64,000 nt of DNA from Sphaerochaetaceae bacterium. Lineage in GTDB: Bacteria > Spirochaetota > Spirochaetia > Sphaerochaetales > Sphaerochaetaceae. The stretch lies in contig JAQQAI010000026.1 of NCBI GenBank assembly GCA_028532915.1, positions 1 through 64,000 on the forward strand. The letters are read 5' to 3'. The position numbers and the translations under genes were made by a program. Shown in pieces: positions 57,210-64,000 of this stretch. Position 1 is the first letter of the stretch. Each line of letters begins with the position of its first letter. The notes beneath the pieces are model-generated. The model was not told where the DNA came from and did not search any database. It worked only from the letters and a program-made list of their open reading frames with translations.

Positions 57210-59000
57210 ATGAGAAAACGAGTGATTGCAGCTGTTATTCTTGCAGTTTGTATCGCGACATTCGCGTTTGCACAGAATGTAAACAATGAACAGAAGATCT
57301 ATTCCATCGACAGCCCGGTATATGAGGCACTGACTCAGCTTTATATCAGCGAAGGACTTGCACTTCCTTCTACAACAGGTCCCTGGAGTGAGAATGAACT
57401 TCTTCTTATGCTCGATAGGATAGATGAAAGTTCATTGAATTCTGTTGAGGATATCACATACAATTTTATTTATGAGACACTTCACATGGATGATAAGGCT
57501 GTGGATTTCGGCCTCGATATCAATCTTGAAGGGTATTATCATACGAACACGACAGATTTCACGATGCCGGACGACTGGATCTACACCTATGAAGACAGAG
57601 CTCCTCTCCTCGATATCGTTCTTGAGACTTCCTTGAGTGAGCATTTCTACGGGTATTCATCACTGGCAGTCACAGCAGCCCAATACGAAGATGCAGATAA
57701 TGATGTGGGGCCGATTACGAGTCTCTATGGAGCAAATGCCTTCACTTCAAATGTTTTTCTTCTTAATCCTTTGACGGACGGTAGTGCCGGATTTAATCAT
57801 CTCGATTTCGGTATGCCCTACAGAGCTTTCGGTGCCTTCGGTGGGGATGGATGGAGTGTTCAGGTGGGACGTGAGCAGCTTTCCTGGGGACCGGGAACGA
57901 GCGGTAATTTCGTCCTGGGAGATCATATCCATTATCATAATGTGGGAAGAGTGACAGCTTATGAAGATAATTTTAAATATACCTTCCTTACAAGTTTCTT
58001 CCCTCATCCAAAAGAGTATTACACTGATCCAGCATCTGCCTATAATTATGGTGGATATGTAGATTATTCAACAAATCAGACCACGGGTGTAGATGGTCTC
58101 AATATGTTTATGGCACATCGTCTTGAATGGCGTTTTTTACAGCAAAAGGTGAATCTGGTACTCACCGAGGGGATTATGTATCAATCAGAGGACAATACAC
58201 TTGACCTTCGTATCTTAAGCCCGACAGCAATCTTCCATAATTATTACATCAGGTCGAATGCGAACTCGATATTGTCTTTAGAGGTTGATGTAACGCCAAT
58301 TGACCATCTCAACATCTACAGTCAGCTTGTCGTCGATGAATTTGCCCTTCCCGGAGAACCTGTGGCAGGGGAAAGCGGTGCGTTGCCGACGGCTATGGGC
58401 TATATGATCGGAGCTCAAGGAAACTATCCTGTGATGGACGGGTTTGTTTATGGTTCGTTCGAGTGGGCGAAGACCGACCCTTATCTATATCTAAGAGACA
58501 ATGGAAATTATTCTCAAGACGCCGGAGAATATGGGATCAACTATGTGGTAGCTGTTCGTGAATATATGAGAAAGGGCGTAATCTATGATGAAAACTTCCT
58601 CGGTTACGAATACGGCGGAGATGCGATAGTCCTGAACGGACAGGTCGGCTACAAAGAGTTCGGAAAATGGCATGCTACGGCAAATGTCTTTTACATGATG
58701 CACGGTACACACGATATGTGGACCTTGTGGGAAAAAGAAGATGGCAGTAACGGAACCTCAGAACAGACAACCCCGACTACGGAGCATGTGACTGACAATA
58801 ATCTTGACGATGATGTCAGCGACCGGGACAGCGTTGAGACAACATTGGTCATCGGTGTTCAGGGCGGCTATACCATCGTTCCTGGATTCGATGTGTTCGC
58901 TCAGCTTGATTTCGTGAATATCACGAATCCGGGTAATGTGAGTACGAATGCAGATCAGCAGGATATTCAACTGACAGTCGGTGTCAGTTATGAACTGTAG
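57210..59000 (+). CDS. outer-membrane beta-barrel protein, Wzi-like, copy A
   Basis: The 596-residue protein starts with a signal peptide (MRKRVIAAVILAVCIATFAF, cleavage near AFA|Q) and is rich in alternating aromatic and polar residues, as in beta-barrels, ending in an LTVGVSYEL terminal strand. Recognisable pieces are a SPVYEALTQLYISEGLALPS block with PWSENELLLMLDRI after it, and VQVGREQLSWGPGTSGNFVL, reminiscent of Wzi capsule-assembly barrels. CTGGAGG precedes ATG 57210; an upstream in-frame ATG lies inside the repeats. Paralogous to the next gene. Confidence 0.7.
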   Translation: MRKRVIAAVILAVCIATFAFAQNVNNEQKIYSIDSPVYEALTQLYISEGLALPSTTGPWSENELLLMLDRIDESSLNSVEDITYNFIYETLHMDDKAVDFGLDINLEGYYHTNTTDFTMPDDWIYTYEDRAPLLDIVLETSLSEHFYGYSSLAVTAAQYEDADNDVGPITSLYGANAFTSNVFLLNPLTDGSAGFNHLDFGMPYRAFGAFGGDGWSVQVGREQLSWGPGTSGNFVLGDHIHYHNVGRVTAYEDNFKYTFLTSFFPHPKEYYTDPASAYNYGGYVDYSTNQTTGVDGLNMFMAHRLEWRFLQQKVNLVLTEGIMYQSEDNTLDLRILSPTAIFHNYYIRSNANSILSLEVDVTPIDHLNIYSQLVVDEFALPGEPVAGESGALPTAMGYMIGAQGNYPVMDGFVYGSFEWAKTDPYLYLRDNGNYSQDAGEYGINYVVAVREYMRKGVIYDENFLGYEYGGDAIVLNGQVGYKEFGKWHATANVFYMMHGTHDMWTLWEKEDGSNGTSEQTTPTTEHVTDNNLDDDVSDRDSVETTLVIGVQGGYTIVPGFDVFAQLDFVNITNPGNVSTNADQQDIQLTVGVSYEL

Positions 59001-59007
59001 GACATAT

Positions 59008-60696
59008 ATGAAAAAACTATCTGTAGTCACTGCCATCTTGATGATGGCAGTCTCTCTTTCTCTGTATTCCTCGAATGAAGTCAGGATGATTCCCCTCGAT
59101 TCTTCCGTCTACGGGGATATTGAGGCACTCTATCTGGTCGCAGGCTATGGAACGCCCTCGAACAAGGCTCCATGGAGTGTTGCCGAGGCCGATTTGATCC
59201 TTTCTAGAATAGATGTGAATTCTCTCTCCTTTGAGATGAAAGCTTTCTATGACCGGATAGAGGCCGAAGTGAATTCTCCTCTGCGCTATGATTATGATGA
59301 GCTTGTCGATTTCGGCTTCAACGCCGATGTCTACGGGGAGCTGTATGCCCATTCGAACGGTGATGAGTTTTCCAACGAAGCTGATTGGACTTTTGGGTTT
59401 CCAGAAAGAAAGCCGATGATCCTTCTGCGACTGGATATGGCGTTCTCCGATTTCCTTTACATCTATTCCGATCTGCAGTACGGAAGAAACAGATTCACCG
59501 ATGAGGACTCTTTCGATCAATATGATATCGACGAGGATGAAGGAATCATAACCTCAAGCGGCGGTGGAAAATACTCCACGCTTTCTTCAATCTTCAATCA
59601 GGCATTTTTGACCAACTGGATGAGCGCCACCTGGGACCTTGATTTTCAGACTCCGAAGAGGGCACTGATAGCAACCGGTTCGTCGAACTGGAACCTTTCT
59701 CTCTCTCGCGACAAGATCCGCTGGGGCAACGGTCATTCTGGAAACTTCGTCATCTCAGATCATGATGATTACCAGGAGTATCTCCGGTTTGTCACCTTCA
59801 GTGATAAATTCTCGTATGACTGGACGAACATGTTCTTCGAGACCAACTACAACAGCGGAGAAGGAAGCAGTGCCGATGAACAGTTCAAGATGTTCATGGC
59901 TCACCGGCTGGAGTTTCGACCGATCGATTCAGTAACCTTCGCTCTCTCGGAGAATGTGATGTATCAGAATGATGTGTTCTCTCTGCGTCACTTCAATCCG
60001 GCGAATATCTATCATAATCTGAACAGCAGAACGATGTTCAATGCGATAGCCCATGCGGAATTGGATGTGATGGTTTCTCCCGGAATCAATCTGTACGGGC
60101 AGTTCGCTCTTGATCAGGCGAGAGCTCCGAACGAAGGGGATTCTCAGGCTGACGCATCAGCCTACCTGTTCGGGATCGAATATGCTAAGGAAATCTCCAG
60201 CGGGATTCTCTTCTCTTCATTAGAGTTCGCATCGACAAGTCCTGCGATGTACCGTCGTGAGCTCGTCGATTTTATCACCATCAGACGATACCACGGAAAC
60301 GGCACTTCGTTTGTCACCCATTTCGATTATCTCGGATACGAGTACGGCGGTGATGCCAAGGTGATACAGCTGGATGTTACCTATCGTCTTCCGGAAGACA
60401 GGAATATCGCTTTTCAGCTGTTCTACATGAGGCACGGGGAAGTTGATTTCTTTACTGATAACAGTATTGTGAATGACATTACCGAGTCATCACCTTCTGG
60501 AGAAGTAGTAGAAGAGACCTTGAGTGCTACTCTTTCTGGAGAGTATACGATTGAGAACCTGATTTCCTTCATCGATTCATCACTGTGGGCGAATGTTTCA
60601 TTTGTTCAGAAATGGGATTACACGAAGGCTACCGAAAGTGTAAGTAACTATCACACTGATGTTCAACTTACTGTCGGTATGGGACTTTCCTTCTAG
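59008..60696 (+). CDS. outer-membrane beta-barrel protein, Wzi-like, copy B
   Basis: The 562-residue paralogue of the preceding gene has a signal peptide (MKKLSVVTAILMMAVSLSLY), SSVYGDIEALYLVAGYGTPS then APWSVAEADLILSRIDVNSL, and LSRDKIRWGNGHSGNFVISD, then MFMAHRLEFRPID and FDYLGYEYGGDAKVIQL and ends in LTVGMGLSF with a terminal Phe typical of outer-membrane proteins. It starts 7 bases after its neighbour; a weak AGGA lies upstream. The two probably act together or are alternative surface proteins. Stop shares CTAG with purD. Confidence 0.7.
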   Translation: MKKLSVVTAILMMAVSLSLYSSNEVRMIPLDSSVYGDIEALYLVAGYGTPSNKAPWSVAEADLILSRIDVNSLSFEMKAFYDRIEAEVNSPLRYDYDELVDFGFNADVYGELYAHSNGDEFSNEADWTFGFPERKPMILLRLDMAFSDFLYIYSDLQYGRNRFTDEDSFDQYDIDEDEGIITSSGGGKYSTLSSIFNQAFLTNWMSATWDLDFQTPKRALIATGSSNWNLSLSRDKIRWGNGHSGNFVISDHDDYQEYLRFVTFSDKFSYDWTNMFFETNYNSGEGSSADEQFKMFMAHRLEFRPIDSVTFALSENVMYQNDVFSLRHFNPANIYHNLNSRTMFNAIAHAELDVMVSPGINLYGQFALDQARAPNEGDSQADASAYLFGIEYAKEISSGILFSSLEFASTSPAMYRRELVDFITIRRYHGNGTSFVTHFDYLGYEYGGDAKVIQLDVTYRLPEDRNIAFQLFYMRHGEVDFFTDNSIVNDITESSPSGEVVEETLSATLSGEYTIENLISFIDSSLWANVSFVQKWDYTKATESVSNYHTDVQLTVGMGLSF

Positions 60697-61958
60697 TTGT
60701 CGAAGAATTTGTTTCCGATATCGGACCGGTACCATGCTCCATCGAACTGAACTAGGTCTATATATTCATACGCCTGCTTGTTGGCTTCGATGATGTTCTT
60801 CCCGATACCGACAACAGTAACGTTTCTCCCTCCGTTGGTGAGAGCCTTGCCTTCGTTCTCACATACCGCTCCATAGAAAATAAACGGTTTGTTGAGAAGG
60901 AGATTATTGCGGATGATCAGAGGCAGAGGCGCCACTTCCTTTCCGATTTCGGGATGACCGGGATATCCTTTGCTAGCGACGACTACAGCGACCGAGGAGT
61001 GATGGGAAACTTCCAATGCAAATGTGCTCAGTCTGTCTTTGGCCATTGCCTGGAGAATCTCGATGATGTCAGATTTGATCAGTGGGACGATAGCCTGAGT
61101 CGCAGGGTCATTGAATCTGACGTGGTAATCGACAAGTTTCGGGCCATCGCCGGTGAGTATTACACTGAAAGTAAGAACTCCCTTATATGCTATCTGTTCA
61201 ACTCTCATGCCGTAGAGAGTCGGTTCGATGATCTGTTCCGTGATAGCCTTTTTTTCTTTTGAACTGATAGGAACGGGGCAGATAGATCCCATACCACCGG
61301 TCGCTGCACCCTTGTCACCTTCACCGCTTTTCGTGTAGTCGGAGCAGATCGGCAGCATCATATACCCGTTGTTGTCAGTGAATACAGTGATTGTCACATT
61401 CAGTCCGGAAAGGGACTGTTCCAGAATCAGAGTGTCTTCTTCAAGGATCTCTTCGGCGAAATTCATGAGAGTATCATGATCTGCCGAGTTGACCATGATT
61501 CTGCTGGGAGCGAGAGCATTCTTTTTAAGGACGAACCGCTCACCTTCATGCCGGTGCAGATAGGCAGACAGGCTTTCGGCGTCCTCGAACATCTTGTTTG
61601 CCGGGGTGGGGATATTGTGTCTGCTTGTGAAACTTCGGGCGAACTGACGGTCACCTTCGAGAGGAAGAGCATATTTCGGAGCTCCGAATGTATCGATGCC
61701 TCTCTCATTGAGGTAGTCGATGACCCCGGTGAACAGAGGAGCTTCCGTTCCGACGAAAACATATGAAATACCGTGTTTTCGACAGGCATCGTATACTTGC
61801 TCAGGAGAAGATGGATCGATATCCACCAGGTTTGCTGCAATCGCACCTGTTCCGACATTCCCTTTTGCGACATAAAGCCCGTCAATCAATCGGCTTTGTG
61901 AAAACAGCCATGTGATGGCATGATCTTTTGCTCCGGAACCAAGAACTAGTACTCTCAT
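60693..61958 (-). CDS. purD: phosphoribosylamine-glycine ligase
   Basis: The 421-residue ATP-grasp enzyme makes glycinamide ribonucleotide, step 2 of purine synthesis. It starts MRVLVLGSGAKDHAITWLF, with FVGTEAPLFTGVIDYLNERG, GAATGGMGSICPVP (a variant of the family GPNTGGMG) and HVRFNDPATQAIVPLIKSDI. It is the last gene of the minus-strand group tatD-dusB-purD and overlaps the convergent outer-membrane gene by four bases. Confidence 0.92.
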   Translation of the reverse strand: MRVLVLGSGAKDHAITWLFSQSRLIDGLYVAKGNVGTGAIAANLVDIDPSSPEQVYDACRKHGISYVFVGTEAPLFTGVIDYLNERGIDTFGAPKYALPLEGDRQFARSFTSRHNIPTPANKMFEDAESLSAYLHRHEGERFVLKKNALAPSRIMVNSADHDTLMNFAEEILEEDTLILEQSLSGLNVTITVFTDNNGYMMLPICSDYTKSGEGDKGAATGGMGSICPVPISSKEKKAITEQIIEPTLYGMRVEQIAYKGVLTFSVILTGDGPKLVDYHVRFNDPATQAIVPLIKSDIIEILQAMAKDRLSTFALEVSHHSSVAVVVASKGYPGHPEIGKEVAPLPLIIRNNLLLNKPFIFYGAVCENEGKALTNGGRNVTVVGIGKNIIEANKQAYEYIDLVQFDGAWYRSDIGNKFFDN

Positions 61959-62018
61959 GAGCCTTCAATCTCCTTTATTCATACTGGGATATATGCTATC
62001 ACGGAACAAACATGGAGG

Positions 62019-63047
62019 TCAATTGAGCGGTATCAACGTCCCGTTCAACAGGCTGTCACATACCCTTTCGTATTCATGGAATGTCGTTGCCTGAACCAGT
62101 GCCTGCTTTGCTCTTGCTCCGTGGGGGAGGCCTTTGAGATAACTCGCAGCATGCTTTCTCATCTCTCTGCAGGCCAGCTGCTCACCGCTGTAGGTTCCCA
62201 TAAGATGGAGCTGTCTCAGCATTACCTGAAGTCTTGTTTCAAGCGGCGGTTCCTCTTGCGGTTTTCCGGTAAGAAGGGCCTTTGTCCTTTCAAAGATGAA
62301 TGGATTGCCGATAGCTCCTCTTGCGAACATAACTCCGTCGATTCCTGTCTGTTCGAGCATATCTTTAGCCGATTGCGGTGTGAACAGATCACCGGAACCG
62401 AAGATGATGACCGAAGGGGCCGTTTTACGGGTGTAGTCTTTTAATTCTTTCAGCGAGTCCCAGTCCGCACTTCCTGAATAGTACATGCTTCTGGTACGGG
62501 CATGCATCGTGATCATATCCACTCCGGCACCGACTGCTGCCGCGGCGACTTCCCTGAAATTGACCGATGTCTCATTCCAGCCTTTTCGTATCTTTATCGA
62601 GATGGGGATATCTGTATGTTCTTTCAATTCCTCAACCATCTTTCGAATTTTTTCAGGTTCGTTCATCAGGGCGCTTCCGGCTCCGGTCTTGACGACTTTC
62701 GGTACGGGACATCCGCAATTGATATCGATGATTGAAGGGTTGTATTTCAGCAGTTTTTCAAGAGATCTCATCGACACCGAAGAGTCGTTCATGAAGATCT
62801 GAACCCCCAGGAATTCTTCGTTTCGGGCCCGGATAAGAAGCTTTTCGGTGTTGGCGCTTTCTCGTGCCAGCCCCTCGGCACTCACCATCTCGGTATAGGT
62901 GAAAGATGCTCCGTTTTCGATGCACACAGAGCGAAAGGCCCTGTCCGTGTATCCTGCGAGCGGAGCCAGAAAGAGATTGCCGTCAAAGGTCATATTTCCT
63001 ATGGTGACGCTGTGGTATAAAGATGAGGTTTTTTCTTGAGAATTCAT
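62019..63047 (-). CDS. dusB: tRNA-dihydrouridine synthase (DusB-like)
   Basis: The 342-residue flavoenzyme reduces uridines in tRNA. Motifs: LFLAPLAGYTDRAFRSVC near residue 27, the catalytic Cys in IDINCGCPVPKVVKTGAGSA, HARTRSMYYSGSADWDSLKE and ARGAIGNPFIFERTKALL. It lies 10 bases after tatD and 60 before purD on the minus strand. Which uridine it modifies cannot be told. Confidence 0.9.
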   Translation of the reverse strand: MNSQEKTSSLYHSVTIGNMTFDGNLFLAPLAGYTDRAFRSVCIENGASFTYTEMVSAEGLARESANTEKLLIRARNEEFLGVQIFMNDSSVSMRSLEKLLKYNPSIIDINCGCPVPKVVKTGAGSALMNEPEKIRKMVEELKEHTDIPISIKIRKGWNETSVNFREVAAAAVGAGVDMITMHARTRSMYYSGSADWDSLKELKDYTRKTAPSVIIFGSGDLFTPQSAKDMLEQTGIDGVMFARGAIGNPFIFERTKALLTGKPQEEPPLETRLQVMLRQLHLMGTYSGEQLACREMRKHAASYLKGLPHGARAKQALVQATTFHEYERVCDSLLNGTLIPLN

Positions 63048-63057
63048 GACCCCGCGG

Positions 63058-63837
63058 TTAATCCTCTTCGGGCAGTTTGAAAGCTCTCAGACTGTTTTTG
63101 TACAGTGCATCGGCGGTCTCTTCCAGATCCAGCCCTTTTATATTCGCCACTGCCATCGCCGTCTCCTCAAGGTACGCCGGTTTGTTTCTCTTTCCCTTAT
63201 ATGCGGAAGGAACCATGAACGGGCTTTCCGATTCGATGAGGATCCTGTCCAGAGGGAGATTATAGATCGTCTCATGAAGATGTCGGACATTCTTGTAGGT
63301 GATGTTTCCTGCAAAAGAGAAGAACATCGGCAGATCCAGAGCCTCACGTGCGAAATTCCAGTCTTCGCTGTAGCAGTGGAAGATTCCTCCATCCTCCCCT
63401 AATCTTGTCTTGAGAATGCTGAGGATATCTTTTCCGGCATCTCTGTTGTGGATGATCACCGGGAACTTCAAAGAACGGGCGATATCAAGCTGTTTGATGA
63501 ACAGTTCGACCTGAGAGTTCTTGTCTCCGTAGTTTCTGTAGTAATCGAGGCCGATTTCTCCTATGGCGATGACTCTTTCCAGTTTGGAGAATTCATTGAT
63601 CTTCTGCTCCCAGTTGAATCCCGGGTTCGTGACTTCAGAAGGAGATACTCCCACCGCATGATATACGCCGTCGGCAGTTTTCAAATTGTTGTAGACAATC
63701 TCGAAATCTATAAGACTATTACATATACTCACAATGTGAGATACGGCTTTTCGTTTAGCGCGCTGGATGATGAGCAACTGCTCCATCTGATCTTCATGTA
63801 TTAACCCGATGTGGGCGTGAGTATCAAATAATTTCAT
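63058..63837 (-). CDS. tatD: TatD-family metal-dependent hydrolase (DNase-like)
   Basis: The 259-residue TIM-barrel protein shows MKLFDTHAHIGLIHEDQMEQ (HxH motif), IAIGEIGLDYYRNYG (Glu), FPVIIHNRDAG (His), GIFHCYS (His) and LIESESPFMVPSAYK (the last ligand, Glu in place of the family Asp of the ETD/D motif). ATG 63837 has AGGAAA upstream; an eight-residue longer reading exists. Homologues act as DNases or D-aminoacyl-like hydrolases. Confidence 0.88.
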   Translation of the reverse strand: MKLFDTHAHIGLIHEDQMEQLLIIQRAKRKAVSHIVSICNSLIDFEIVYNNLKTADGVYHAVGVSPSEVTNPGFNWEQKINEFSKLERVIAIGEIGLDYYRNYGDKNSQVELFIKQLDIARSLKFPVIIHNRDAGKDILSILKTRLGEDGGIFHCYSEDWNFAREALDLPMFFSFAGNITYKNVRHLHETIYNLPLDRILIESESPFMVPSAYKGKRNKPAYLEETAMAVANIKGLDLEETADALYKNSLRAFKLPEED

Positions 63838-63929
63838 GATTTTTCCTGATTTAGTGAACATTTACATCTATAATGGATGTACGTGTAAGATATCATGAAC
63901 CACCGTTGGCGTCAAGGAGGATTTACTGT

Positions 63930-63958
63930 TTGACAATTTTGACGCTACATGGTAATTT
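63930..63958 (+). promoter_or_regulatory. rightward promoter at the window end
   Basis: TTGACA (63930-63935), 17 bases, TAATTT (63953-63958). The -35 lies within an inverted repeat GCGTCAA (63909-63915)/TTGACGC (63939-63945). The gene it drives is beyond the window; nothing coding was seen in the last 40 bases. Confidence 0.5.
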
Positions 63959-64000
63959 AATTCAAGTTAAAGATTTGTAGTGGTTTTCGCATTAAGGAAA

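Overview
The window looks like a spirochaete chromosome, probably from the Sphaerochaeta/Treponema side of the phylum. The clues are an Asn at the RpoB position equivalent to E. coli Ser531 (the state reported for naturally rifampicin-resistant spirochaetes), a membrane-anchored coiled-coil protein resembling the spirochaete-specific SpiroCoCo family, Treponema/Sphaerochaeta-like exported N-termini, and rplQ, rny, grpE and dnaK lying within about 12 kb. These assignments rest on reading motifs, not on a database search. No insertion sequence, prophage, CRISPR array or obvious foreign island was seen; this is almost entirely core genome.

Layout. 1-320: the end of an rRNA operon, with what may be the last bases of 23S rRNA followed by two tandem 5S rRNA genes. 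482-3010: a metNIQ methionine ABC transporter. 3052-14000: rmuC, argF, an M20 peptidase, a TetR regulator, clpB, a MobA-like nucleotidyltransferase, a DUF554 membrane protein and glycogen phosphorylase. 14000-26600: tRNA-Thr, rpmG, tRNA-Trp, secE, nusG, rplKAJL, rpoBC, rpsL and rpsG, ending in a clear intrinsic terminator. 26660-41620: tuf with a strong promoter and a long structured leader, then the merged S10-spc-alpha ribosomal cluster (rpsJ to rplQ, including secY, rpmJ, rpsD and rpoA). 41670-50550: rny, a YmdB-type phosphoesterase, tlyA, a GerMN-domain protein on the other strand, ptsI, der, a HAD hydrolase and the coiled-coil protein. 50740-57000: pyrG, grpE, dnaK, dnaJ and an rlmB-like methyltransferase. 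57100-60700: two paralogous outer-membrane beta-barrel proteins (Wzi-like) behind a CRP-type palindrome. 60690-63840: purD, dusB and tatD on the minus strand. The last 140 bases carry a rightward promoter whose gene lies outside the window.

How it works together. Two thirds of the window serves gene expression: rRNA, tRNAs, ribosomal proteins, RNA polymerase, elongation factor, RNase Y, ribosome-assembly GTPase, rRNA/tRNA modification and chaperones. The most interesting signals are in the non-coding stretches of this machinery. They are a tRNA-Trp whose acceptor stem extends by about 13 more pairs into both flanks, an L1-binding-site mimic before rplK-rplA, a roughly 290-nt tuf leader that can fold into a branched cloverleaf-like domain, an attenuator-like hairpin before rpsJ, and a ptsI promoter placed so close to the ATG that the mRNA would be leaderless. 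Two 5S genes differ by compensatory base-pair changes, so both are probably functional.
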